This document shows, piece by piece, positions 33,625 to 45,640 of a DNA stretch of 62,857 nucleotides. The DNA comes from Psilocybe azurescens (Eukaryota > Basidiomycota > Agaricomycetes > Agaricales > Agrocybaceae). The stretch spans positions 1 to 62,857 of the forward strand of contig JAJIRX010000679.1 in assembly GCA_023853785.1 (NCBI GenBank). Reading direction: 5' to 3'. The notes below the pieces were generated by a model. That model did not search any database and was not told the origin of the DNA. It saw nothing but the letters and a program-made list of their open reading frames with translations. Position 1 is the first letter of the stretch. Every line of letters begins with the position of its first letter. The position numbers were made by a program, and so were the translations under genes.

Positions 33625-34379
33625 CTTGGGGGTTTGAGGTGAGGGCGGGTGATAAACGTGATTGGCTCTATAAAACTGTGTGAGTGGGGTATGCACAGCT
33701 AAGTATTATGGAATATAATTAGTAGTACCTGTAAAGTAGTAGGTTCTTCTGCTTGGATAAAATTTTGCAGGTTTGAGTATGCTGATGTTTCTAGAATATA
33801 ATAAGGATGTCCCTTGTCAAAAATTAGTGAAATTGACAGTCCCATTCTCAAGATATGAATGGGGAGGGGAGGAGGAAGGGTACCTACAGGATATTCAGAT
33901 CTATCTCACCAACTTAAAATTTGATATCCACATACTTGTATAAACACTCTGATCATGGAAAATTATGTTCTGTAGATGGTGTATCAAAACTGAATATTTT
34001 TGGGTGGGGGAGAGCTGGATACTGTCATGCTATTACGAATCAAAGTGTGTTGGGGTTTGGGGTTATGGGATACATTTTGTTTTTTTGCCTGGGGTGGTGG
34101 GGTTTTAAAATTGTTAGGGTGGGGTGGGCTGGGTTTTTGGTGGGCTGGGCAGGATGCGATATGGTAGGGTCAGGGTGGGGCAGTGTGTGGTACATAGGTA
34201 TTTGAGTGTGAATAAGAGAATATGAGGTTGATTTGTCCTCACAATATTCACAGACTGGTTATGTGCTATACTTTCTGTGTGTATGTGCAAGTGAGAATAC
34301 AAGGATGATTTGTCCTTGCATGATTCACAGGTGGTGTCTATATATAATACTGTCAAGGTGAGTGTGCATTTGTTGGTAT
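33625..34379. other. no gene seen
   Basis: T/G-rich sequence with a short two-copy motif, TTGATTTGTCCT..CACA / GATGATTTGTCCTTGCA, near 34,220 and 34,295. Confidence 0.35.
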
Positions 34380-34690
34380 TTTGGTATACAATAACTGACC
34401 TTCACTGTTTCACATTTTCCCTACTGATATACCAATGTCAACATCAACATTGAGATTGGTTCAACCATTGATTTGATAGTCGGTTGGAATTTAATGACCT
34501 GGTCTTTTAATTATCAGTTTGGTTTCAACATTTTGCATTTTTGCCTACCGATATAGTCCATCTGACTTTACCGACTGGGCCTTTTTAATTGTCAACTGGT
34601 GTTCACAGTTTCGCGTTTTTGTCTACCAATATATGTACCAAAGTCAACCTCGACATTCATATCAGTTTGATCGTCAGTTTGATGGTCAGC
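34380..34690. repeat. degenerate direct repeats
   Basis: The motif TTTTGCCTACCGATAT recurs with changes near 34,416, 34,546 and 34,617, each followed by TTAAT-x-GTCA and CAACA-like blocks. Unit length is uneven, so it is probably a decayed array. Confidence 0.5.
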
Positions 34691-35160
34691 CATCATCACT
34701 GCTGGCACAGGGTTATTTATGTGAGCGAAAAATGATTCAGAAAATTTATTAAATGTGTTTGCATTTTTCGCCTGTTTTTATAACATATAAAATTCATTGC
34801 AAACTCAATATTTTTCATACAGAAAATCTGCTAAAAAGATTCCCTTTTTAAAGCATTTGTTTGAGTTAAAATTGAAGAGTTTGAGTAAGATTTATAAATT
34901 TCAAAACCATTTCAGGAAATGTTTCCTTTGTGGAAGAAATTGTGCAGATAAAAACAAGATGTTTTTGGGAGACATAAATGTAACACAAACCAAGTATTTT
35001 TGTCAAGTTTGTCGAGTCTTTAAATGAAAGATAACATTCAACATTAATATTATGTTTTAGGTAATATAAAATAATTTCTAAAACTATACATTTTAGGCAA
35101 GATAAAATAAATTGCATGCTGAGGGGGTCACTGTAAGGTCCACATGAGTGAGTCGCTTGC
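34691..35160. other. AT-rich 3' flank of the CACTA transposase
   Basis: No gene. TCACTGTAAGGTCCACATGA at about 35,127 could be a terminal sequence of the CACTA element, but no matching inverted copy was found. Confidence 0.3.
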
Positions 35161-35952
35161 CTACATTATCGGGTCAGTCTCTGGCAAGGGGAGACTTACA
35201 CGGGATAGGGATATTATGACCATTAAATCCTTTTCTTCCCATTGTAAAGGTAGGTAGGCAAAATGGGAAAGAATGTCCTCCAGGCGAAACAACTCTAGAT
35301 CTCCAAGTTTCTGACTCCAAAGCTGCACTTGAAGTAGAGGGAAAGAGGCAAATGGATCAGCATGCACATCAGCCGGCTTGTATTTCCAGGCAGCAACATA
35401 AGTTACAGTACATGAGTCGTCATTATCTTCAAAGTCAACTTGCATGATATAATCAATGTGTGCTGGCAAATATTTGTTTGAAGAACCAGAATGGAGTACT
35501 ATAGATGAATTACCAAGATGCTTCCAGGATGTCAAATATGTTATGCCACTAATTGCAATATGCAACAAGACAGTCACATCCAACAGCTGGTCAAAGGATT
35601 TGATAAAACACGCCTCAAGTGCTTCCCGGGAAGAGGTGTTGCTGAGTGCTTTTTCTGAGCCATAAAATCCTCCACCTGCTCTTTGTTATTGTGTACTTGG
35701 TCTTGTGAGAGGCTGAGAATATCAGTCACGAGAGTACTTTGGACTTCTGGGTTGATGAGGCTTTTCAGCATGGGCTCACAGTTACAGATGACCTCTGGAG
35801 TTCCAACTCTATGAAAGAGATTTTGTAGATTACTTGCTCGCATAAACGAATGTGAGATAGTTTCTTCATATTCACCTAGAACTTGTTAGTACAGTCATAA
35901 AGAATTAAAATTTAAGACCTACCTGGCTTATAATTCATCGAGATTCGTTGCA
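35161..35952 (-). pseudogene. CACTA/Tnp2-type transposase, C-terminal part (beyond the KDZ insertion)
   Basis: Continues the transposase of 42,553-44,181 on the far side of the inserted KDZ element. Starting at 35,952 it reads LQRISMNYKP, an intron (about 35,931-35,878, GTAGGT..TCTAG), EYEETISHSFMRASNLQNLF, TPEVICNCEPMLKSLINPEV and, in the frame 35,583-35,161, SNKYLPAHIDYIMQVDFEDN and ILSHFAYLPLQWEEKDLMVI. This matches the usual end of Tnp2/Plavaka proteins after FPFER..G. The join between the two frames near 35,600 is unclear. Interrupted, so inactive unless the insert excises. Confidence 0.8.
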
Positions 35953-35959
35953 GCATGCC

Positions 35960-36502
35960 CACCTGTAGTGGTTGAAGTCATGTATGAACCCCTGGCAGTT
36001 TGCCAAGGGTCTCATACATGACAGCCGGCAGTTTGCCAACTGCCCAAAATTCATGTATGAGAGCTGTAGGGTATATAAATACATTGGTACAGGTATGCAT
36101 ATGTAAACATTCGCGTATTTTGGCCCGCGAGGGGAAAAAAAACCGTTTGTGACCCGATATTGGGGGCGTTTTTGGTGGGCTAAAATGCCCATTGGATTCT
36201 ATTAATATTTTCACGCTAATGCCACTCTTTGTGCTATATATAGTGGGCATTGTTGGGTGGATGGTAAAGGAAACTTTGGATGACATTTAAAAATAGAAAG
36301 TATCTATGTCATAAATAGATTGAATCATTTGGGTGCAGTGCCACCTGTTTTGATGGACCATGGGACATAGCTCTAGGCCTGAGAGTGGTAGCATCACTGC
36401 CATCACTGACCAATATTTGATGCATCGCGGGATATGCCTGACAGTGATGGCATCACTGCTATCACTTACCAATATTTGATGGACTGCGTCAACGACTCTA
36501 GG
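35960..36502. repeat. left terminal inverted repeat of the KDZ element
   Basis: About 543 bp, matching 41,953-42,545 in inverse. It contains the subterminal motif GGCAGTTTGCCAA twice and the stretch ATCAAATATTGG..AGTGATGGCA that forms a short internal repeat. The minus-strand accessory ORF ends inside it (stop at 36,287). Confidence 0.9.
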
Positions 36503-37350
36503 CCTCAGCATGGCACTGACTCCTGCCTCGAAGGCGGCTATGGCGGCCTTGTGCTCATCTAAGGTGGCCTGCTTCCACCTCATTTGCTCCGTTAAGTGCA
36601 ACATTGAGAACATTCGCCGCACAATTGCCTCACGTGTCTTGGCAACGTTGCATTGTTCGACAGGTGGGTCCATAGCCTGGAGTTCATCTTTGATTGCTGC
36701 GCGAGCAGTCTTCCTCCACAAGTTGATACTAGACCTCAGACGTGGCTTGCGAGGTTCCTTCCCGGTAAGACCTTGGATTAAAGCAGTGTAGGGTACACGA
36801 GCGCCAGGTTTTGACCTGTTCTTCTCCTTTTGTATCGGTACTCGAACCACCTGTTGATTTGCTAAAATGTACGTTGTTTAGATTGGATTGAAATGAGCGC
36901 ATGACGTGTTCCAAAAATACATACCGGCTTTGCTAGAAGCCACGTTCTTTCTCCTCTGCTCGAGTCTCTTGACTGCTTCCTGGTATTCCTCTGTGGTCAA
37001 CTTCTCCTTGTCTGGCTCCTTCTGTTCAATGTCGGCGGAATTGTTGTGGCTCCTGTTGTGGCCAGTGTCAAGCTGAGGGTGTACGAGCATTGAGCTAAAC
37101 ACGAGGATCTGTTCATCTCCATTTCCCTCGTGTTCATCGTTGTCAGCGAAGTCCACGAGGAGCAGCGTGTGCTCTCTGCTGCGGCCAGTGTTGGCTCGAG
37201 GATGAATGTGATATGTGTCCACAACAGCGCAGACGATGTGACTGACTTGATGAACTGGCCTGCGTGAGGGAGTAAGGGAAATGCAAATGGTGTGGAACAT
37301 ATAGTAGCAGAACACACACGGTGAGTTTATTGGACATGAAATGAACACAG
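36287..37350 (-). CDS. KDZ-element accessory protein, basic
   Basis: Two main exons on the minus strand: an upstream part with LVDFADNDEHEGNGDEQILV, EKLTTEEYQEAVKRLEQRRK and NVASSKA, an intron (about 36,934-36,863), then QQVVRVPIQKEKNRSKPGAR, YTALIQGLTGKEPRKPRLRS, SINLWRKTARAAIKDELQAM, RREAIV-like REAIVRRMFSMLHLTEQMRW and DEHKAAIAAFEAGVSAMLRP. The KPRLRSSINLWRK stretch recalls HMG-box-like motifs sometimes found with KDZ elements, but this is weak. The last ~50 codons are encoded by the terminal inverted repeat, and the right repeat carries the same open frame (42,034-42,219). Likely DNA-binding from its basic charge; function unknown. Confidence 0.5.
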
Positions 37351-37380
37351 GCGCTCATTGTCCTCAATTGTCAGCAATGA

Positions 37381-38129
37381 AGTCTGACGCCAATTGCAAT
37401 GTGCACCGTGAACCAAGTGCCCGTCGAAGAAGAGATAGAGGCTTGAGAGGATGGGAACTAGATGGATGCTTAGAGTCCCGGTGTGTACTGTTGTACTGAG
37501 AAATTAGATGGGACACTTACGAATGGTGTATGAAACAGATATATGTCAGTGATTATCTCCTGGCAGCGGGAGGTGCGAAGTGTCGTATGATACACTTCTA
37601 CGGGCAGGTGGGCTAGCTGGAATACCAGTGTGCCGGTAGTGGATCATTGCAGGCTGTGAGATGGGATGGGAATACCACAGGTGAGCATCCAGTCCATTTG
37701 ACGAGAGTAACATTGGCACTTACTTCAGCGAGCTCGTTGTTAGCTCGTGGACAGAGCACAATATAGGGGAGGAGAGCACATCAAAGCCTCGCGTTCTTGT
37801 TGTCGTTTGAGCCCCATGCAAGGTCGGGCCACGATGAAGTTCCTGTGTGCATACAGCTGTGAGTAAAAACATCTAAATGTCTGGGACGTACCTCTAATGT
37901 CAGCTTGTTTGTGTCTCCTGTGCTGTTGTGGTGTCAAAGAGCATATGGATCAGTCCTACATTGCTGTGTGAATAAGCTTAGTGAGGAAAATGGGAAATAT
38001 CTTTCAGGGGCATTGTTGAGGTTGAAATCAAACTGAAATGATGTCATGTCCAATTTGTGCACTCACGTGATACATGAGCTGTAGCTCAGCAGACAGTCTC
38101 AGTCTCAGTCAAGTCATTATCTATTATCT
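37381..38129. other. intergenic region of the KDZ element
   Basis: Divergent promoter region between the minus-strand accessory gene and the plus-strand transposase. No other ORF is supported. Confidence 0.4.
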
Positions 38130-41100
38130 ATGGCATTCTCCCAGAAATGCCGGCGGGTTGGCTCTCTTTGTAAAGCTGGCGCATATCACGACCCGGTCCC
38201 CGTATTCAATGACTTCGATATTATTCATCATAGCGAAGGTTCTATATGCAACATTGGTGGATCAGCGCAGCCTACACGCATTCACCTGTCCCCTGAACGC
38301 ATTGCAGGAGCTTGGGAACAGGTTACGTTCTGGTCCCCACCCGATGACAAAAACTTCGCCCTTGAACCAGATGAGGGATGGTACAACGAAACACTTGAGG
38401 CTGAGGTTATGGAGGATCTACAACCGCCGCCAACTGCAAAACCGAAGAAGAAAAAAAGCATGGTTGCAGTAAGGTTCCTTTCTGTGTTTTCATTTAACAA
38501 CTGCTAACTAATCATATCTATAGCGGCGTCCACATGTGGTATGGAAGACAACATATCGCCAAGAATACCTCGATGAAATCTTACGGCTGGGTGGGCAGGG
38601 GGACTTTCATCAAGCCAATCACTGTCCCAATTGCATATCTCGTTCGATAGAAACACCCGGCTGTGCAGAGTACCGGTGCAGGGAGTGCATCTCCCTGATC
38701 TTACTTGCCTGACGTGTTGCATAAAAGGCATAGATTGACTCCATTTCATTGCGTTGAGGTACGCCATTACGATTCTTACTGTTGTACCCTAACTAATCTT
38801 CCGACAAGAAATGGACAGGCATGCAGTTTGTCGAGGTGTCCCTCAAGACGTTGGGACTGCGGATACAACTCAACCACATGGGAGGATACTGCGAGAACCC
38901 AATTGCATCCCATTCAAGCATGCTGATCCTTCATACCAATGGCATACATTCCGTCAACCTATTCTATTGTGGATGTTCACGCAAAATCCCCCACCATCTT
39001 CAACTCCTTCGTCGACGAATTTATCCGGCCTCCCAGATGTCCGTGCAAACGTGTGCGACTTTCGAGCTTCTCCGTCACCTCCACAAACTTGCCTTGACCA
39101 CAAAAGCATCGACATACGACTTCTATCGGTGTTTAGAAAAGTCAACAACAAATCTAGGAATCCACCCACCCAAATCACGATACCGTGCATTATTTCGAAT
39201 GATCCTACAGAGGAGACATCTACAAATGCTAAAGTGGGCGGGCGAGGACACGATGTGACTGGGGTTGCGGGTACTACCCTGGTGGATTAGCCATCAAATG
39301 TCCTTCCTGCCCCACCCTGGAATTAACCTACCGGCCGATTGGGAAACAGTTTCAAAAGAGATGAAGTAGGTTTATTTCGCAATCTTGAAGCCTGTCAGCT
39401 GATGTTTGTTCAGATTTCTCTACACAATGATTATCTGTATGGATGCCAACTTTTGGCTGAAAAACCAGCTAGTATCCAACTACTCTCAGGACCCTGGACT
39501 TGGAATAGGGCTGGCGTACATGGTGCCTCGAGAGCCATATGAGACTTATGTCTTGAGTCGAGCTGATGACAAAGATGTAAGCCTAATATCTCTACTACTT
39601 CAACACCTTTCTGACATTCCCCCAGATCAGCACCTGCGTCGGATTCCTGGCCCTCGCAAAGGCAAACACTAAGTTTTCAGTCGGTTTAAGGTACACTGGT
39701 GTTGGCGCTGTGGTATGCAGGCGTTCAGAAATGGTCATGCCCATAGGGGTAGGGAATCTGCAAAGGGAGAGCGGTGAGTTCAGTATGTTTTTTCTGAATT
39801 GCCTGAAACTGACCTTACATTACAGGTATGCCAACATGGACTACCTCTTTGCTCTGGTTCTTCAGATGATAGCAGTGCATTGGGTTCTTGTCAGCTACGA
39901 TATCGCCTGCCAGTGGTTCATCAATTTGTTCAAAAGAATTGATGCCGACTGGCCAGAAAGCCTCAAACCAAGACCAAATATTAGCCTGGTTCCTGCGATT
40001 CCAAAACTTCATGAGCCAATGCATACACAAGCAAACCATCAAGTCTATTCCTTGAATTATATCCCGGGCGTTGGACTCTCAGACTGCGAATGCCCAGAAC
40101 GTGTTTGGTCAAATCACAATACCCTCTCAAATGCTACAAAAACTCAAGGTCCTGGGTCACAACAAGATACTCTCGACAACCACTTTGGTTATTGGAATTG
40201 GTTGAAATATGTGTCGTTAGGAACATCATTGTTGAGGAGATACAAGAATGCTGTTGCTGAGCACAATATTCAAAGTGAAGGACATCGTGGGCTTTCAAAG
40301 TCCCTTGATGCTGATGTCTTGAAATGATGGGAAGATATGTGTCAGGAATGGGATGCTGATGGCTTTCCGAAGAAGGCCAAAAATCCATACCATATGGAGG
40401 AACACAGTATGTTTTTTGTTTTTTTGCAAACCTATGACTGAGTCTAATGTTTCTTAGGTCTGACCGAGGCCCAGGTTTGTAAGGAACTGTCAGAAGGCAA
40501 AGCAGCATATATTGCCCAAGGGCATACATTTCCGCATACAACCACTGCTTCCATGTTTATTGCACTGGGACTGGAGCTTGAGGAAGTGCAGTAAGTATTG
40601 ATATATTCTTATTTGATTTTGAATTAAACAAATGCTATATCAAGATGTCGTATCCGGCCGATATAGCCAAAGGTACTGGGCAGCTCGCAACCATCCACCA
40701 GACAGGCTCCTTGACCAAACAGCGGAATGTGCTGTCAACACGCATTCGAGCTTGGGAACAACTCCTTCCAATTTACATACCTGGTATTTTGCTGTATCAA
40801 ACCGACCACCCAATGTTGTCATCATCAACCAATTCTGAGGACACAATACTTTGGTTACCATCTATCATCCACGAACCCCATCAATCTCGTATATGCATAT
40901 CTGGTTTGGCAGCCATTGAAAGCAGGCTGCGTCATGCTCAGATGGTTGACTCCCTTGGTTCTGTCCGACAGATCCTCAAGGTGAAAACGAGGATGATCCA
41001 GTATAAGCAAAAGAACATTTGTGGACAGCGTGATGGGACACGTTCAACAGCTGTCATTGACCGAGTTCATGAATGGGCACGATTTGCAGCAGCAAAGTAC

Positions 41101-41783
41101 CGCACTGCTTGTATTGCGCAGCTTGTGTTATTAGGCCCAGGAATATGGGAGATGACATTCAAGAAGCTTGAAGATGGTGATATCAGAGGGTATCAAGATC
41201 CAAATCGACTATACACCAGAGTTGGACAATGTGGGACTTTTGAGGATGGTCAAGGCCCAGCAGATGGTGTGAGGAGGAAGAAGGGGATTTGGAACTGTTC
41301 AATGAAGTCAGGACAAGGAGAGATGGCATGGGACAGACACAACAAACCCTTTCCTGGATTTGGACTGCCACCACCAGTACAAACCCAGAAGATGATCAAG
41401 ACAAAATTCTCCGTGTAGAATGGGCAAAGAGCCGGGCAAGGGCACTACGAGCAAAGGAGGAAGTGATGCTCCTGAAAGAGGAAATGCGATGAACGTTAGC
41501 CTTCCTGGACTGGAAGGCCAATTGGTGGCGCAATTGCCAAAGATCAAGAGCTGCAACAGAATCAAAAGCCCTTTTAGAAGGCATTTCCGCGTATTCTCTA
41601 TCTCAGGCTGATGTTCAAGATTCTCTTGCAAATCATTTCCGTGGCCTGTGGAAGGTACCTCTTCAAGAGTCTAGCAGTGATGCAGAGCAGCAAATTGAAA
41701 ACAATGAAGATGAGGAAGATGATGATGATGGGGATGGGGATGAGGAAGAGATACAGGCTGATGATTTTGATGATGATGCCTGA
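38130..41783 (+). CDS. KDZ transposase with CxC2 zinc-binding region (frameshifted)
   Basis: Starts near MAFSQKCRRVGSLCKAG, then FNDFDIIHHSEGSICNIGGS, RPHVVWKTTYRQEYLDEILR and a CxC2 cysteine cluster: CPNC, YRCREC, then (shifted) LTCLTCCIK and LTPFHCVE. LLRHLHKLALTTKASTYDFY is followed by the catalytic core: MDANFWLKNQ (first Asp), LVSYDIACQWFINLF (second Asp), PKLHEPMHTQANHQVYSLNY, SDCECPERVWSNHN (Glu) and DNHFGYWNWLKYVSLG. The C-terminal part holds ETLSWIWTATTSTNP-like sequence, LRVEWAKSRARALRAKEEVM, FLDWKANWWRN and an acidic tail to the stop at 41,781. Several introns are visible. Breaks at about 38,700, 39,290, 39,670, 40,327 (stop) and 41,480 look like single-base losses or unspliced joins. 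Catalytic residues are all present. Confidence 0.92.
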
Positions 41784-41952
41784 GATTCTGCATGTTTTCA
41801 AGTATTTTGTGTACTTATTATAATTTTATTGTACTATTGAACTTTGTTTTGATTGAAATTTATCATGTTTTAATTTAATTGTACAGCTGCATATTGACAT
41901 TTCCAAACTTTCAACAGAGCTCCTACTTGATTATGTTGATGTGGCCAAGAGT

Positions 41953-42545
41953 GAGCCTAGAGTTATTGACACGGCCCATCAAATATTGGACTGATGCCAT
42001 CACTGTCAGGCATATCCCGCGATACATCAAATATTGGTAAGTGATGGCAGTGATGCCATCACTGTCAGGCATATCCCGCGATGCATCAAATATTGGTCAG
42101 TGATGGCAGTGATGCTATCACTCTCAGGCCTAGAGCTATGTCCCATGGTCCATCAAAACAGGTGGCACTGCACCCAAATGATTCAATCTATTTATGACAT
42201 AGATACTTTCTATTTTTAAATGTCATCCAAAGTTTCCCTTTACCATCCACCCAACAATGCCCACTATATATAGCACAAAGAGTGGCATTAGCGTAGAAAA
42301 TATTAATAGAATCCAATGGGCATTTTAGCCCACCAAAACGCCCCCAATACTCGGTCACAAACGGTTTTTTTCCCTGCGGGGCCAAAATACGCAATGTTTA
42401 CATATGCATACCTGTACCAATGTATTTATATACCCTACAGCTCTCATACATGAATTTTGGGCAGTTGGCAAACTGCCGGCTGTCATGTATGAGACCCTTT
42501 GGCAAACTGCCAGGGGTTCATACATGGATATAGCTGCTATGGCTG
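41953..42545. repeat. right terminal inverted repeat of the KDZ element
   Basis: Inverse of 35,960-36,502, about 50 bp longer because the unit ending CCCGCGATACATCAAATATT is present once more near 41,996-42,045. Confidence 0.9.
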
Positions 42546-42552
42546 GCATGCC

Positions 42553-44181
42553 AATAACCCTTTCAAATGGAAAAGTCCACCATGAATGAACTGGACCATA
42601 GAATACAAGGTATTCATAGAGGTGAATGGCCATGTGTTGATTTGGAACAAACTTGTACTCTGGGAACAGTGCCTTCAAGCCATGAAGGTATGCAAGAATG
42701 TGGTTGAGGTAAGTTTCTGCATGCGCAGCTGAGGTGACTCAAGAGGTGGCAGTGACAACTGCAGAAACAAGGTGGAGGGTGATTTCAAGGATGCAGCAGC
42801 ACCTCTCAGAACGGTTGTCTGTTCCATCAGAATTGGACCAGAGGCAAGTCAAAGTAATAGGTAGGAGAGTTGTTCCAAGAACACACCATTGGTCAGCCTT
42901 AAGCTTTCCATGACTGCTCAGACCAAGTTTGGCTGGCAGGGATGTCAGCCATGATGGTCGAACCAGGTGTTGAATGTCGGAATGTATTTCCGCAGCCTCC
43001 TCCCATGTGAGAATGTGCCCACACTGGGTGCCTGATGCCAAATGACCCTCCGGATCATAGTTGACTTCAGTTTTATACATTTTCTGGAAATATAAAACGT
43101 AAGGAAATGAGACAACAAGAAATGAAAGGAGACCTACCCAATAAAGAATGCCATGAGAATAATCTGCACAGTTTGGCTCCTTTGTCTTGGCGTGATATCG
43201 GTTGTGATTGGGTTACAGTCAAGCTCAATAGCTACCACCTTCAAAACCGAGAGGTGCTGCAAAGAGAATCGCTTCTGCCATATCAACCTCCCTGCCTCTG
43301 TCCAAAGATCCTGACACATAGGATGCTCCAGCCAGCGGATAATCCGCCTCATTGATGCACATTCACCCTTACTCATCTGCTTCCATGCATCAGAGATTTT
43401 GACATTGAAAACAGGTGGTTCCTTCTCAGCTTTAGGAACTCGTAGCCCTAGAATGGTATCAAAGTGTTCACGGATGAGGCCAGGAAAAGGTTGTGCATTG
43501 CGTCTACAACAACAAAGCACAATGGATCAAAATAAGGAAGTCGAAGGAGCTGCAACCAGCAAACGCCGGTGCAAGTGACAATTCCATCAGCTGTAGGATT
43601 TGAACCAGCCCTTCTGAATTGTTTGGCTGTTCGTCAACAGCTTTTGTTGGTTCTCCGATGCCAAGAGGCATAATCAAGATTTCCATATCCGTGTGTTTTG
43701 AGGTTACACTCGCAAATTGAGCAGAAATGAGTATGGGTACTCGACGCAAAGCCTGCTGTTTTCCGGGCAGCGGGCAAGTCACAGACGACACACACTATGG
43801 CGCATCACACCAATCGCCCATCCGGATGACCATCAGTTTGACTGAAGCGGACACCAGGATTCCTGAACTTGAGGAAGTCGTCGACTAAGGGTTTGAGGAA
43901 GTGATTGATCGCAGACAAAGGAGGTTCATTTGGCTCAGGAATCACACCAGCGAGAAACATGTTCTCAGGCTTATAGCAAATATCAGGGGGTAGATTAAGG
44001 CAAATGAGGGTGACAAGACCAATTGAGACTTTCTTTCCTGCTTGTTTGTTGCCCAGCGGGTTGAAGAAATCGATCGACAGAGAGAAGACATAGCGTCCCT
44101 CACCATTCCCTCACGGCTGAAGTGAGTACCATCTGGTCCTTTGAATTTGCAGAGAACATCATCGTCAAAGATGTCGCACAT
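42553..44181 (-). pseudogene. CACTA/Tnp2-type transposase, N-terminal and central part
   Basis: Starts MCDIFDDDVLCKFKGPDGTH, then in shifted frames GEGRYVFSLSIDFFNPLGNK, GLVTLICLNLPPDICYKPEN, LAGVIPEPNEPPLSAINHFL, VCDLPAARKTAGFASSTHTH, FCSICECNLKTHGYG, VVVDAMHNLFLGLIREHFDT, KMYKTEV-type and LASGPILMEQ-like sequence, and ends PEYKFVPNQHMAIHLYEYLV, WWTFPFERVIGM at the KDZ insertion point. These are hallmark blocks of basidiomycete Tnp2 (Transposase_21) proteins, including the DAMHN catalytic region. The zinc-finger N-terminus was not found upstream, so the copy may be truncated. At least four frame changes occur. Killed by the KDZ insertion. Confidence 0.85.
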
Positions 44182-44486
44182 TGTCAGTCAATGCCTGATA
44201 CTATCTTCTTCCCTCAATCACTGATTACTTTGATCCAATGCTCCAAATTTCTAAGTAATTACGTAGCCCTACATAGATTGTATTTGTAACATAAGAAATT
44301 TTGAGCTCGACGTACTTCCTTGTCATCTGAAAGCCTGTTCTGAGTTTGAGAGTGGTGATTCTGGGCCAGAAACGGTGATTCCGGGCAAAATCTGGAAGTG
44401 CTAATTAGACATTTGCTAATCGAGTTTTGCATTTCTTTCAAAGATAAAGACAGATTTAGAATCTGTGATAAATTCTGAATCTATAT
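44182..44486. other. no gene seen
   Basis: AT-rich 5' flank of the CACTA transposase. No N-terminal exon could be identified. Confidence 0.35.
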
Positions 44487-45640
44487 TTGTTAAAATTTGA
44501 AGTGCTAGAATGCTTGGGAAAATGCAGATCTGAAAAAATCGGAACACAGTTGGCTATGTTACAAATGAACTCTCTCTTGTCTTTGACCAAAATATGGTGC
44601 ATTGCAACGCTACAGTACATATTTTCGCTGTTTGCCCAATTTTATTGCTTGACTTCTAGCATATATTTAGCCCCAGAAGAATGCAAAGCGCGTGCACTTC
44701 CCAGTGGCCATCAGTTCATGCCCATCTCATCTGTCAATGAGTCGGCCACAGTCGATATTATCACGCCAAACTACAGTGCATCAGATGCACTGTATTCCTC
44801 AAATTCTGCCACCGGCTTTTCTGCCACTGACATTGCAAGCTCCAGCACCCAGCAGCAGCCTGCCATTACTGCGTTGGGGCAAATTCAAACTTCTGGTGGC
44901 TGTAGAGACACCTTGACTTCGTGGGTGGATCTCTCTGACTCAAATCCATTCCCATTGGACCTGTATTATTCTATGAGTCCTCCCGATTGTTATCCCCGAT
45001 GAGCGACCCAGGTCATTCAGCACCACCATCCCCAGGTGCTACTCCTCCTCCTCCACAGTCAGGACAGCCCTCAGCACAACCATCTCCCAACATCAACCCA
45101 TCTTTGATTGCGTCCCATAAAGGCATGCCTTTCCAGCTAACATCCAATCCATCGACAATTGTGTCAATCGAGACGGCACATCCACATCATCATGTAGTGC
45201 CTGCACCTCAACTGTCTCACTCATCTGCTGTGCAAATCAACGATCCATTGACGGTGTCCAACATCTCTGCATCTGCCTTGGTCTCTGGCACCCCTCTATC
45301 AACCACTGGTGCAAACACCGCTCTCATTGAACCATCCACTCACGTCTATTACCAAGCAGACCCCAGTAGCAGTCAAATCTACCTCCAATAAGGGCCGAAA
45401 ATGAAAAGGATACTCAGCTATGAACGGTGTTCAAGTTTCTGCCAAAGAAAAGAAGGCAAAAAAGTAGGTGAATTTTTTGTATCCGATTGCCCTGATACTT
45501 ATACGTGCTCTCATTATCAGATCCAACAACAATTCAGAGGCTCAAGAAAAAGCTGTTCCAAGACGTAACACTCGCAGTGCAGCCCCCAAGGAACCTATTT
45601 CTTCAATGTTTGTACTATGTTTAATTGTCAGGTTCATGTA
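44487..45640 (+). pseudogene. Ser/Pro-rich ORF remnant
   Basis: Frame 44,487-45,002 ends in low-complexity SSVNESATVDIITPNYSASD and TSWVDLSDSNPFPLDLYYS. A second frame (44,987-45,391) reads PGHSAPPSPGATPPPPQSGQ and HHHVVPAPQLSHSSAVQIND. After a stop and an intron near 45,465-45,521 comes a basic end, MNGVQVSAKEKKAKK then SEAQEKAVPRRNTRSAAPKE. It looks like the disordered N-terminal half of a transposon-associated or regulatory protein with its folded part missing. No family is recognised. Confidence 0.35.

Larger units (their letters stand above)
35960..42545 (+). mobile_element. KDZ (Kyakuja-Dileera-Zisupton) DNA transposon, 6.6 kb
   Basis: Ends CACCTGTAGTGGTTGAAGTC and, as complement of the right end, CAGCCATAGCAGCTATATCC align without gaps and lead into nearly identical inverted repeats (CATGTATGAACCCCTGGCAG). 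GCATGCC at 35,953-35,959 and 42,546-42,552 is the target duplication (7 bp, or 8 with one mismatch). It carries a CxC2-KDZ transposase on the plus strand and a second gene on the minus strand. It sits inside a CACTA/Tnp2 transposase, whose frame is restored when the element and one duplication copy are removed. Confidence 0.92.

Noticed and set aside
35127..35160. CACTGTAAGG as the CACTA element terminus
   Set aside because: No inverted partner or 3-bp target duplication could be found beyond 44 kb, so the boundaries of the CACTA element were not called.
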